Source: Gordoniibacillus kamchatkensis
GTDB lineage: Bacteria; Bacillota; Bacilli; Paenibacillales; NBRC-103111
DNA: 64,000 nt
Assembly (NCBI RefSeq): GCF_000829455.1
Contig: NZ_JXAK01000017.1
Span: forward strand, 43,885 to 107,884
Direction: 5' to 3'
The position numbers and the translations under genes were made by a program. Each line of letters begins with the position of its first letter. Position 1 is the stretch's first letter. Below the pieces are notes generated by a model. It was not told where the DNA came from. It searched no databases and was given only the letters and a program-made list of their open reading frames with translations. Shown piece after piece: positions 36,815 to 45,245 of the stretch.

Positions 36815-36869
36815 ATAGAACGGTCCGGACCTATTACGCTCGCAAAAGGTTCTGACCGTTTCTTCTCTT
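36815..36869 (+). terminator. Terminator after the esterase gene
   Basis: AACGGTC (36819-36825) pairs with GACCGTT (36854-36860), with flanking GAA/TTC and inner GGACCT/AGGTT pairings extending the stem, followed by TCTTCTCTTT. Confidence 0.65.
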
Positions 36870-36882
36870 TCATCCGGTCATA

Positions 36883-36946
36883 TGGTCGGAATACTGCAAC
36901 TGTGGTCGGACTGCGATCTTGTTGGTCGGATAGGGCGTTTTATAAT
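36883..36946 (+). promoter_or_regulatory. Promoter block 2, copy 2: triple TGGTCGGA operator plus -10
   Basis: TGGTCGGA occurs perfectly three times at 36883, 36903 and 36923, again 20 bp apart, with -10 TATAAT at 36941-36946. Spacing is identical to copy 1 at 31865. It now drives the secreted enzyme gene at 37222 through a decayed permease remnant. Confidence 0.82.
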
Positions 36947-36984
36947 AAAACTATAGGCCGAAAAAGGGTGAGGTGCGATTATCG

Positions 36985-37196
36985 ATGGGAAGTAAACTCA
37001 TGACGCTCAAGCCAGTCAGACGCTCTTTATTCTAGGATTTCCGTAAGCAAAAATATTTGTTCGTTCTCTTATTGCTGCCGGGAACGCTCTATTTGCTTGT
37101 GGCAAGACTCTTTCAAAGCGCATTGATGATGCGTACGTTCTTCACGATTACGATCAGCCTCCAGTATTTGATGTAAAAAACGTTGAAGTCATATTC
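36985..37196 (+). pseudogene. Decayed duplicate of the cassette B permease pair
   Basis: Starting at ATG 36985 the sequence matches the first permease gene (MGSKLMTLKPVRRSLF, compare MGSKFMTHKPVRRSLF) but has TAG as codon 17. It then jumps by internal deletions: the GTGGCAAGACTCTTTCAAAG piece matches the region near 32318, ATGATGCGTACGTTCTTCAC matches the second permease near 33466, and CAGTATTTGATG...AAAACGTTG matches it near 33680. So both permease genes were once duplicated here and have been reduced to about 210 bp, leaving the promoter intact. Confidence 0.85.
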
Positions 37197-37221
37197 ATAA
37201 ATAATGATCAGGAGGAGCCTT

Positions 37222-40200
37222 ATGAATCGATGGAAATGGAAACAGCTGCTCATTGGTTTGCTCACAGCTTGGATGCTTTCAGTCGTGTCTATGCCGACCG
37301 CGTTCGCGGATGACGGCGGAACAAGCACGGTCTCCAACGTGCACGGCGGCAGTTGGTCGTTGGTCGGGTCCTTGTCCGGAACCCCGACGTACGGGGGGCC
37401 TAACCAGAATGTGACGCTGGAAGCCGGCAAAACGTATCAATACAAAGCATGGATCAGAGGCGCCGGAACGATCGCGCTTGTGCTGCAAAAAGGGGACTGG
37501 AGCTCCTCGGTCGTCTATCAGAAATTTACCGCTTCAGCCGATTGGCAGCAGTTCACCGCGTCATATACCGTGCCCGCCAGTGGTGCAGGAGTCTATCATG
37601 CGCAAATACAGGACGTATACCAGGGCAGCAGTCCGGCTACCGTCTACATCGATGACGTTTTTTTCGGTGAGGCGTCCGGAAGCAGCAATTTGCTCGTGAA
37701 CGGCGACTTTGAGTCGGGCAGCAGCAATACCGCATGGAGCGGCGTCAAAGCTCCTTTCGCCATCGTCAATCAGGACGCGAATAATGCGAACGGATTCATC
37801 GATCCGCTGAACAATTACAATTACATCTACCAGAAGTCGGCAAACATCGGCATGGACACGACCAACTCTGGCAATTTCGGCGGCGATACATCGAGGCTCA
37901 CCAAAAGCTCGTCTGCTGACGGCTATTTCATCTACAAGACCGACTACGACATCAAATCGTTCTCCATATCATCCTACTATTGGTCCAGTATGGCGGTTAC
38001 CGATCTGAAAGCGTACGCTTCGGCAGACGGACAAAATTATACGCCATTGACGCTGGAAAAGCATGCGTTCACGTCCGGTTCATGGACGCCGATCGTTTAT
38101 GAGTCGTATAATCTGCCAGCGGGCTCCAAATATTTAAAAATCGTCATCCCGTATAACGGCGTGGATGCGAATTACTGGGCGACGCAAATTTCATCGGTAA
38201 CGATCAATTTGAATACCGCTCCAGTCGATGCGACTCCGGAGCCTGCCAAGATCAGCGGACCGATCGACGTCACATTGTCGACAAGGACGGTTGGCGCCCA
38301 GATCTACTACAGCACGGCGACCGCTCCGGAAACGTTGTACACGGGTCCCATCCACCTGACCGGCTCTGCAAAAATAACCGCCTATGCCAAAAAGAGCGGC
38401 ATGAGCAACAGCATCGCTCTGACTTATGCTTACTCTTCGACTGCCGATGAAATCGTGGATCCTTACGGCCAAATGAAAAATATCGATTTCGCCGGAAAAG
38501 TGAAGAGCGATGACGAGTTAAAGGCGGACTTGGCCGCTGATCAGGCATATTACGGCAGCCTAACGCCGCCGCAGCGGGATGAGTACGGCGGTTTGCCGAA
38601 CAGCAGAGAGACATACGGATTGCAGGCGACGGGTTTCTTTCACACTCAGACGCTGGCAAACGGCAAAGCGGCGCTCGTCGATCCGAGCGGCAATTTGTAT
38701 TTCAGCCTTGGCGTCAACGGTGTCGGCGCCGTCGGCGATACGTACACACAGGTTTCCGGCAGACAAGAGATTTATCAGTGGCTTCCTCCCTTCGAGAAAG
38801 GAAGCACATACGAAACCGCGTATTTGGACCCGAATGGAAACAACTTCTCCTTTTATTTGGCGAACAAAATTAAAAAGACAGGGCTGCCGTATGCTGCTGC
38901 TTCCTTTTACAAGGAGAGCGTCGACAGGCTGAGAAAATGGGGATTTACGAGCGAAGGCGGCTTTTCGGCTGCATCGTCATCCGGTGATACGAATTTCCCG
39001 CAGGTTCGCTTTATTAATCTGCCTTCCGGCGATATGATCAATGGGGTCAATTTGTTCGATATTTATAAATCGTCGGCAGCCGCCGATATGGATACCGCTT
39101 TCCAAAGTTTAACGGCCAGGGCGAACGATCCTCGTCTCATCGGGTATTTTGTCGGCAACGAGTTTGAGTATCACAAGCTCAAAGGAACGATATCCACCAA
39201 GAAAGCCAGCCAAGTGGCGTCGAAGAAAGTGCTTGTCGATATGCTCAAAGACAAGTACGGGAATGATATCAGTGCTTTCAATACGGCTTGGGGGCTGAAC
39301 AACGGGAGCTTTGACAGTTTGTACGAAGCTTCATTCAACGTGACGACCGATGCGGCATCCAAGGATATGGACGAATTCACGAAGCAGTATATGGATAAAT
39401 TGTACAGCACCGTATCGGCGGTTTTCCGCAAATACGATCCTCACCACATGCTGCTTGGCGACCGGTATTTGACCGCACCGATGAATGACGACAAACTGAG
39501 AGGGATTATCTGTGAAGCGGCGGGACCGTATTTGGATGCGATCAGTTACAATTATTACACGTACGATTTGGACATGAACCGCATCAAGTCGATGTTCGAA
39601 CAGTCCGGCGGGAAGCCGCTGCTGTTTACGGAATTCCATTACGGCGAACCGACGGAAGGCTTGACGTTTGGGGTAAGAATGGCCGATAACGAGCACGAGA
39701 AAGGGCTCATGTACCGGAACTATGTCGAGAAGGCGGCAGCTTCCGGTTACGTCATCGGCGCACATTGGTTTGAATACCTGGACCAGGCTGCTACGGGGCG
39801 TTGGTTTCAAGGCTACAACGGCGAAGCAGGGGCGATTGGACTGGTGAACGTCGCGGACCGACCGTACAAAGATTTCCTGAATTCCGTCATGGAGACCAAT
39901 TACCACATTTACGACGTCATGACAGGGAGTAAACAGCCTTACTCTTATCCATTCGGACCGGGTCAAGGGGAGCGAAATGCGAATAAGGTGCTGCAAATCC
40001 CGAAGGCGCTATCGCCTATTGCTGTCGACGGCACATTGGATACGGCGTGGCCAGCGGGAGGAGAAGCGTCGCTGACGGATATGGACCGTATTTTGGGCAC
40101 CAGCAAATCGGGCGTATCCGCCAATATGCGCCTTGCGTGGGATGAATCGAATTTGTACGTATATGCCCATATGAAAGACCCGACCCCAATGATGAACGCC

Positions 40201-41358
40201 TATGCCGGAAGCGGCATTTGGAACGGCGACGCCGTCGAACTGTTCATCGGTCCGCAAAATATCGACCAAGGCGGAGCCATTCAACCGAAGGACAGCCAGC
40301 TTATTTTGTCCGGGGGACTCAGCAACGGTGCGGTTCAGTATTATTGGTATAATAACGCGCCGCAAAGTCCAGTCCAAATGGCCGTGAAAAAGGACGATGA
40401 CGGGCAAGGGTACGCTGTGGAAGCGGCGATTCCGATGTCGGGGCTGAATATTTCCGATGCCGCGGTCGGCAAGACGATCCGCTTCGATATCGGCTTTGAC
40501 GACGGCAGCGGTAATAAGCGGGAGCGGCAGTACCTGTGGAATGGGGTCGACGGCAATGCCCAGAATCGCGATAAATGGGGGAAGGCCGTATTCATCCAGT
40601 CGGTCGACACGACGCCGCCCGTAACGACTGCGAGCTTGGCTCCGGCGCAGCCGGACGGCCTGAACGGCTGGTACGTTCACCCGGTAACCGTGAGTTTGCA
40701 GGCCGGCGATGATCAGACCGGCGTTGCGGAAACGGTATACAGAATGGACGGCGGGACATCCTGGCAGAGCTATACGGCTCCTTTTACACTCGATCATGAC
40801 GGTATATATACCGTCACTTACCGTTCAACGGATAAAGCCGGGAATGAAGAAGCGGCGAAATCGATCGGTTTCAGGCTGGATTCGACTGCACCGGCCATCA
40901 CCGTCACCGGTTTGGTGTACGGCACATACAGCGATACCGAAGAGATTGCGCCGACGATTGTTCTGAGCGATGACGGGGCCGGGATTGACGGGAGCAAAAC
41001 GTCTATCGCACTGGACGCGTCCCCGTACCAACCGGGAGTTACCATCCCGCTTTATACGCTTCCGCTCGGTGAGCATGTCCTTACCGTTTCGTCAGCAGAT
41101 TTGGCAGGAAACACGTCCGTCGCTACGGTGAAGTTCGTTACTTACGCAAGCGTCGATTCTCTCAAAGCGCTCGTTATGCGCTTTGCCGGCATGATGAAAA
41201 TCGATAATGCGGGCATCACGAACAGTCTGCAAAAAAAATTGGAGCACGGGGACATAGGGGCATTTATGAACGAGGTGCAGGCGCAAAGCGGCAAACATAT
41301 CGCGGAAGATGCCGCCCATTATTTGCTTCGGGATGCGCAAGCTGTAATGAAGGAGTAG
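37222..41358 (+). CDS. Secreted multi-domain GH50-like (agarase-type) glycosidase with CBM, CBM9-like, Ig-like and FIMAH domains
   Basis: A 1378-residue secreted enzyme. Order: signal peptide (about 1-32, AFA cleavage); CenC-like carbohydrate-binding domain (about 40-185, with YGGPNQNVTLEAGKTYQYKA); a second jelly-roll-like region (190-345); a chitobiase-C-terminal-type repeat (346-405, AQIYYSTATAPETLYTGPI); a GH-A barrel resembling GH50 (about 408-917: VDPYGQMKNIDFAGKVKSDD, ALVDPSGNLYFSLGVNGVG, acid/base Glu in FVGNEFEYH near 647, nucleophile Glu in LLFTEFHYGEP near 804); a CBM9-like domain (923-1126); Ig-like repeats (1129-1308); and a C-terminal FIMAH-type domain. ATG at 37222 has AGGAGG. 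Specificity (agarose, other galactan or another polysaccharide) cannot be settled here. Expressed from promoter block 2. Confidence 0.82.
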   Translation: MNRWKWKQLLIGLLTAWMLSVVSMPTAFADDGGTSTVSNVHGGSWSLVGSLSGTPTYGGPNQNVTLEAGKTYQYKAWIRGAGTIALVLQKGDWSSSVVYQKFTASADWQQFTASYTVPASGAGVYHAQIQDVYQGSSPATVYIDDVFFGEASGSSNLLVNGDFESGSSNTAWSGVKAPFAIVNQDANNANGFIDPLNNYNYIYQKSANIGMDTTNSGNFGGDTSRLTKSSSADGYFIYKTDYDIKSFSISSYYWSSMAVTDLKAYASADGQNYTPLTLEKHAFTSGSWTPIVYESYNLPAGSKYLKIVIPYNGVDANYWATQISSVTINLNTAPVDATPEPAKISGPIDVTLSTRTVGAQIYYSTATAPETLYTGPIHLTGSAKITAYAKKSGMSNSIALTYAYSSTADEIVDPYGQMKNIDFAGKVKSDDELKADLAADQAYYGSLTPPQRDEYGGLPNSRETYGLQATGFFHTQTLANGKAALVDPSGNLYFSLGVNGVGAVGDTYTQVSGRQEIYQWLPPFEKGSTYETAYLDPNGNNFSFYLANKIKKTGLPYAAASFYKESVDRLRKWGFTSEGGFSAASSSGDTNFPQVRFINLPSGDMINGVNLFDIYKSSAAADMDTAFQSLTARANDPRLIGYFVGNEFEYHKLKGTISTKKASQVASKKVLVDMLKDKYGNDISAFNTAWGLNNGSFDSLYEASFNVTTDAASKDMDEFTKQYMDKLYSTVSAVFRKYDPHHMLLGDRYLTAPMNDDKLRGIICEAAGPYLDAISYNYYTYDLDMNRIKSMFEQSGGKPLLFTEFHYGEPTEGLTFGVRMADNEHEKGLMYRNYVEKAAASGYVIGAHWFEYLDQAATGRWFQGYNGEAGAIGLVNVADRPYKDFLNSVMETNYHIYDVMTGSKQPYSYPFGPGQGERNANKVLQIPKALSPIAVDGTLDTAWPAGGEASLTDMDRILGTSKSGVSANMRLAWDESNLYVYAHMKDPTPMMNAYAGSGIWNGDAVELFIGPQNIDQGGAIQPKDSQLILSGGLSNGAVQYYWYNNAPQSPVQMAVKKDDDGQGYAVEAAIPMSGLNISDAAVGKTIRFDIGFDDGSGNKRERQYLWNGVDGNAQNRDKWGKAVFIQSVDTTPPVTTASLAPAQPDGLNGWYVHPVTVSLQAGDDQTGVAETVYRMDGGTSWQSYTAPFTLDHDGIYTVTYRSTDKAGNEEAAKSIGFRLDSTAPAITVTGLVYGTYSDTEEIAPTIVLSDDGAGIDGSKTSIALDASPYQPGVTIPLYTLPLGEHVLTVSSADLAGNTSVATVKFVTYASVDSLKALVMRFAGMMKIDNAGITNSLQKKLEHGDIGAFMNEVQAQSGKHIAEDAAHYLLRDAQAVMKE
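37337..37770 (+). repeat. CBM-encoding direct repeat, copy 1
   Basis: About 430 bp encoding the carbohydrate-binding domain of the GH50-like enzyme recurs nearly unchanged at 43585-44014 in the third enzyme gene, including long runs of identical codons. Similarity stops sharply after GVKAPFAIVN, where one protein continues to its own middle domain and the other to a GH26-like domain. Confidence 0.85.
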
Positions 41359-41389
41359 CACGATTTTACGATTTGTTCCAAATGCGGAC

Positions 41390-41516
41390 GGAGAGGTATG
41401 GCCTCTTTCATCTCATGCCTCTCCGCCAATCTTTGCCGAAATTGAATTAAAGCTGCAAGTAGAGTCAATGGCCTGGAGGAGGAGAAGCTTTGAAAAGCCC
41501 ACATATTTGTGGCTTT
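41390..41516 (+). promoter_or_regulatory. Duplicated leader with two hairpins, copy 1
   Basis: Between the GH50-like and first GH26-like genes: hairpin 1 is GGAGAGGTATG (41390-41400) with CATGCCTCTCC (41414-41424); hairpin 2 is AAAG-C-CCACA with TGTGGCTTT (41493-41516), ending about 25 bp before the AGGGAGG ribosome site. The whole leader recurs before the next gene (43327-43454). No T run follows hairpin 1, so it may be an RNA-processing or stability element rather than a terminator. Confidence 0.55.
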
Positions 41517-41552
41517 AAGATATTCATTTCAAACCGATAAGGGAGGAACTTC

Positions 41553-43295
41553 GTGATGAAAAGCAAATCTGTCGGTTGGGCTGCGATCTGTTTCCTGTTG
41601 CTGGGGGTTCTTATCGTCAATTCTTCGAGCGCCTCCGCCTCTACCAATCGAAGCGGTTTGCCTTGGGGCTCCGGCTTATTCAAAAACGGAGCAAGTGATA
41701 CTACGAAAATTAGCGACTTTGAAAATTGGCGCGGACGGCCCGTGGATATGGTGGTCGACTATACGTACCGTTCCAATTGGTCGCAAATCACGAACTCCAT
41801 CCAAGTGGCCAGATGGGACGGGAAACCATACCAGCTTGTGCTGGCGGTCCCGTTTTTTCCGGAAGACGGATCCTCCAATTTCGCGGCTTGCGCGGCAGGC
41901 AACTACAATTCTTACTGGAATACGTTCGGTACCGGTCTGGTTTCCCATCATCAAGGAAATACCATCGTCCGTCTTGGCTGGGAGTTTAACGGCGACTGGT
42001 ACAACCACAAAGTGACAACTTCGAATATGACCGATTGGGTAGCGTGCTTTAAGCAGGTCGTCACGAGTATCCGTAAAACGGACCCGGACGTCAAGATCGA
42101 TTGGAATGTAAACCGCGGGGACGGTTTGAAATCGGCTGGCGGCGGAGACCCGGCGCAAGTGTATCCCGGCGACAGCTACGTTGATTACATTGGCATCGAC
42201 GAGTACGACATGTGGGAACCGGCGTTAACCCAAAAGGCGTGGGATACTTATCATATGGGGGGAGCTTACGGAATCCAGCATTGGATCGATTTTGCCGCCG
42301 CACATGGCAAGAAAGTCAGCTTCCCCGAATGGGGATTAAACCACGGAGATTCGCATCATGGCAATGACAATCCATTTTATATCGAGAAAATGTGGTCGTT
42401 GTTCAACAGCTTGAATTCGGCAAACGAACTAGCTTACGAAGCCTATTTTGACCAGGGACCGAGCGGTATCAAATCGGCCTTAGATATACCTGGATTAAAT
42501 CCAAACAGTGCTCCTATATATATGTCACACTGGTCGACTCCTCCGGTCACGTCGGCTGTTGTTACGCCGGCTCAGCCTGACGGACTACATGGCTGGTACG
42601 TACATCCGGTAACGGTCACCTTGAGCGCGTACGGCAATTTTTCGGCTGTGGCCAAAACCGAGTATAGTCTGGACGGCGGCAGCACATGGCTAACCTATTC
42701 GGCACCGGTAACGATGAGTCAAGACAGCCAATATACGCTCAGCTACCGTTCGACGAATGTCGCCGGCAATGTGGAAGCGGCGAAAACGATCGCCTTCAAC
42801 CTAGACTCGACCGCGCCGACGATTGCGCTATCCGGTTTGGAGTACGGTACGTACAGCGATTCGATGGATATCACGCCGGTCGTTACGCTTAGCGACAACT
42901 TGTCCGGAGTTGACAGCAGCAAGACGACGGTCACTATAAGCTCGAATGGCGTACAACAAACCGTGCAGCAAGGAACGACCATTCCACTCTATACTTTGCC
43001 GCTCGGTTCGCATACGTTGATCGTGACGGCAAGCGATATGGCAGGGAATACGAGCAGTCAAACCATTGTGTTCCAAACCTCGGCAAGCATCCGGTCCATG
43101 CAGGCGTTGGTTACACGTTTTACGAATATGGGATGGATCGACAACGCAGGTATCGCCAATAGCCTGCAAAGCAAGTTGGCCGCGAACTCGCTGGCCGCTT
43201 TCGTAAACGAAGTGCAGGCGCAAAGCGGCAAACATATCGCGGAAGATGCCGCCCGCTATTTGCTGTGGGATGCGCAAGCTGTAATCAAGGGGTAG
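41553..43295 (+). CDS. Secreted GH26-like glycosidase with Ig-like and FIMAH domains
   Basis: A 580-residue secreted enzyme: signal peptide (about 1-31, SASASTN), catalytic clan GH-A domain resembling GH26 (about 35-328; GSGLFKNGASDTTKISDFEN, acid/base Glu in RLGWEFNGDWYNH near 145, nucleophile Glu in VSFPEWGLNHGDSHHG near 258), Ig-like repeats (335-500), and a C-terminal FIMAH-type domain (about 507-580, AFVNEVQAQSGKHIAEDAAR) almost identical to that of the GH50-like enzyme. GH26 members are endo-beta-mannanases or beta-1,3-xylanases; which applies is not visible. GTG and ATG are adjacent at the start, with AGGGAGG upstream; the ATG is likelier. Confidence 0.8.
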   Translation: MMKSKSVGWAAICFLLLGVLIVNSSSASASTNRSGLPWGSGLFKNGASDTTKISDFENWRGRPVDMVVDYTYRSNWSQITNSIQVARWDGKPYQLVLAVPFFPEDGSSNFAACAAGNYNSYWNTFGTGLVSHHQGNTIVRLGWEFNGDWYNHKVTTSNMTDWVACFKQVVTSIRKTDPDVKIDWNVNRGDGLKSAGGGDPAQVYPGDSYVDYIGIDEYDMWEPALTQKAWDTYHMGGAYGIQHWIDFAAAHGKKVSFPEWGLNHGDSHHGNDNPFYIEKMWSLFNSLNSANELAYEAYFDQGPSGIKSALDIPGLNPNSAPIYMSHWSTPPVTSAVVTPAQPDGLHGWYVHPVTVTLSAYGNFSAVAKTEYSLDGGSTWLTYSAPVTMSQDSQYTLSYRSTNVAGNVEAAKTIAFNLDSTAPTIALSGLEYGTYSDSMDITPVVTLSDNLSGVDSSKTTVTISSNGVQQTVQQGTTIPLYTLPLGSHTLIVTASDMAGNTSSQTIVFQTSASIRSMQALVTRFTNMGWIDNAGIANSLQSKLAANSLAAFVNEVQAQSGKHIAEDAARYLLWDAQAVIKG

Positions 43296-43326
43296 CACGA
43301 TTTAGCGTGCTGCTTCAAACGCGAGG

Positions 43327-43454
43327 GGAGAGGTATGGCCCTTTTCATGTCATGCCTCTCCGCCAAACTGTACCGATATTGAATTAAAGCCGCAAGTAGA
43401 GTCAACGGTCTGGGGGGAGGCGAGGCATTGAAAAGTCCACATATTTGTGGCTTT
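43327..43454 (+). promoter_or_regulatory. Duplicated leader with two hairpins, copy 2
   Basis: Copy of the leader at 41390: GGAGAGGTATG (43327-43337) with CATGCCTCTCC (43351-43361), and AAAG-T-CCACA with TGTGGCTTT (43431-43454). The loop between hairpins has diverged more than the stems. A conserved stretch of GAATTAAAGC and GCAAGTAGAGTCAA lies between them. Confidence 0.55.
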
Positions 43455-43491
43455 AAGATATTCATATCAAGATAGTAAAGGAGGTAATTTG

Positions 43492-44919
43492 ATGAAGAAA
43501 AGAAAATTTTTCGGTTTGGCTGCAATCTGTAGCCTGTTGTTAGGACTTCTTATCGTCAGTTCTACGACCGCCTCCGCCTCTACCAATGTACACGGAGGCA
43601 GTTGGGTGATGGTCGCTTCCATGTCCGGAACCCCGACGTACGGAGGGCCGAATCAGAATGTGACGCTGGAAGCCGGTAAAACGTATCAATACAAGGCATG
43701 GATTAGAGGCGCCGGAACGATCGCGCTTGTGCTGCAAAAAGGAGACTGGAGCTCTTCGGTCGTCTATCAGAAATTTACTGCTTCAGCCGATTGGCAGCAG
43801 TTCACCGCGACGTATACCGTGCCCGCCAGTGGTGCAGGAGTGTATCATGCGCAAATACAGGATGTATACCAAGGCAGCATCCCCGCTACCGTATACATCG
43901 ATGACGTATTTTTCGGAGAAGCGTCCGGCAGCAACTTGCTCGTGAACGGCGATTTTGAGCTGGGCAGCAGCAATACCGCATGGAGCGGCGTCAAAGCCCC
44001 TTTCGCGATTGTCAATTACCCGATTTATCGCAGCGCAATGAACTGGGGCTCCGGCGTATTCAAAACAGGAGCAACTAGCGATCCCACCAAAATCAACGAC
44101 TTTGAAAATTGGCGCGGACGGCCTGTGGATATGGTGACCGACTTTGTGTACCGTTCCAATTGGTCCCAAATCACGAACTCCACCCAAGTGGCCGCATGGG
44201 ACGGGAAACCATACCAGCTTGTGCTGGCTGTTCCGTTCTTTCCGGAGGACAACGTCTCCAATTTCGCGGCTTGCGCGGCAGGCAGCTACAATTCCTACTG
44301 GAATACGTTCGGCACCAACCTGGTCTCTCACCACCAAGGAAACGCCATCATCCGACTTGGTTGGGAGTTTAACGGCAATTGGTACAACCACGCAGTGACA
44401 ACTTCGAATATGACCGATTGGGTAGCATGCTTTAAGCAGGTCGTTACGAGTATTCGGCAAACGGACCCGGACGTCAAGATCGATTGGAATGTAAACCGCG
44501 GGGACGGTTTGAAAGGTGCTGGCGGCGGAGACCCGGCACAAGTGTATCCAGGCGACAGCTATGTCGATTACATTGGAATCGACGAGTACGACATGTGGGA
44601 ACCGGCGTTGACCCAATCGGCGTGGGATACTTATCATATGGGTGGAACTTATGGAATCCAGCATTGGGTCGATTTTGCCGCCTCGCATGGCAAGAAAGTC
44701 AGCTTCCCCGAATGGGGATTATACCACGGAGATTCGCATCATGGTAATGACAATCCATTTTATATCGAGAAAATGTGGTCGTTGTTCAACAGCTTGAGCT
44801 CGGCAGGCAAACTAGCATATGAAGATTATTATGACGAGGGCCCAGGCGGTACCGACGGAGCCCTGGATGTACCAGAATTGAATCCAAACAGTGCTCCTGT
44901 TTATACTTCATATTGGTAA
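43492..44919 (+). CDS. Secreted CBM plus GH26-like glycosidase (chimera of the two preceding genes)
   Basis: A 475-residue secreted enzyme: signal peptide (about 1-28), a carbohydrate-binding domain nearly identical to that of the 37222 gene (30-178), then a GH26-like domain nearly identical to that of the 41553 gene (180-475; acid/base in RLGWEFNGNWYNH, nucleophile in VSFPEWGLYHGDSHHG). It lacks the Ig-like and FIMAH parts. ATG at 43492 has AAAGGAGG; the frame is open upstream to 43447. Its structure and leader indicate recent recombination between neighbouring genes, giving one catalytic unit in two architectures, with and without the binding module. A good terminator follows. Confidence 0.82.
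   Translation: MKKRKFFGLAAICSLLLGLLIVSSTTASASTNVHGGSWVMVASMSGTPTYGGPNQNVTLEAGKTYQYKAWIRGAGTIALVLQKGDWSSSVVYQKFTASADWQQFTATYTVPASGAGVYHAQIQDVYQGSIPATVYIDDVFFGEASGSNLLVNGDFELGSSNTAWSGVKAPFAIVNYPIYRSAMNWGSGVFKTGATSDPTKINDFENWRGRPVDMVTDFVYRSNWSQITNSTQVAAWDGKPYQLVLAVPFFPEDNVSNFAACAAGSYNSYWNTFGTNLVSHHQGNAIIRLGWEFNGNWYNHAVTTSNMTDWVACFKQVVTSIRQTDPDVKIDWNVNRGDGLKGAGGGDPAQVYPGDSYVDYIGIDEYDMWEPALTQSAWDTYHMGGTYGIQHWVDFAASHGKKVSFPEWGLYHGDSHHGNDNPFYIEKMWSLFNSLSSAGKLAYEDYYDEGPGGTDGALDVPELNPNSAPVYTSYW
43585..44014 (+). repeat. CBM-encoding direct repeat, copy 2
   Basis: Partner of 37337-37770; differences are mostly single synonymous changes, so the copy event is recent or the copies are kept alike by gene conversion. 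Confidence 0.85.
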
Positions 44920-44941
44920 TTGCTATAAAGTTATTATCTGG

Positions 44942-44966
44942 AAGGCCGCCAAATGGCGGCCTTTTC
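44942..44966 (+). terminator. Terminator of the secreted-enzyme block
   Basis: AAGGCCGCC (44942-44950) pairs with GGCGGCCTT (44955-44963) around a four-base loop, followed by TTCT. Confidence 0.9.
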
Positions 44967-45090
44967 TCTTCGACTGACTGTTGGCGGAATGTTTGAGAGG
45001 AGCACAGAGTACGGAAAAATCGGTGGAGAGGTTTGACTCTCAATTTCTCCAGCATGGATAAATAAGGTGATAGAATTTCTATAATGCTAT

Positions 45091-45119
45091 TTGTAATGGA
45101 GCTTGATAACGAGCATAAT
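45091..45119 (+). promoter_or_regulatory. Candidate promoter of the cassette C kinase/regulator pair
   Basis: TTGTAA (45091-45096), 17 bp, CATAAT (45114-45119). The remaining 44967-45090 and 45120-45245 show no gene; a TACAAT at about 45218 is an alternative -10. Confidence 0.4.
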
Positions 45120-45245
45120 TGATTTTAGAAACGACAAGAATTCAAAACGAAAGCCCTTCCAAACAATTCGAGCGGTTCAATTTGAATTCATTCCCATACC
45201 GATTTGAGGATAATGGTACAATCATACGAAAGGAACTTCAACAAA

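Noticed and set aside
41468..41518. 16-codon upstream ORF (MAWRRRSFEKPTYLWL) in the leader of the first GH26-like gene
   Set aside because: In the duplicated leader at 43408 the ATG is ACG and the frame is not kept, so it is not a conserved leader peptide.
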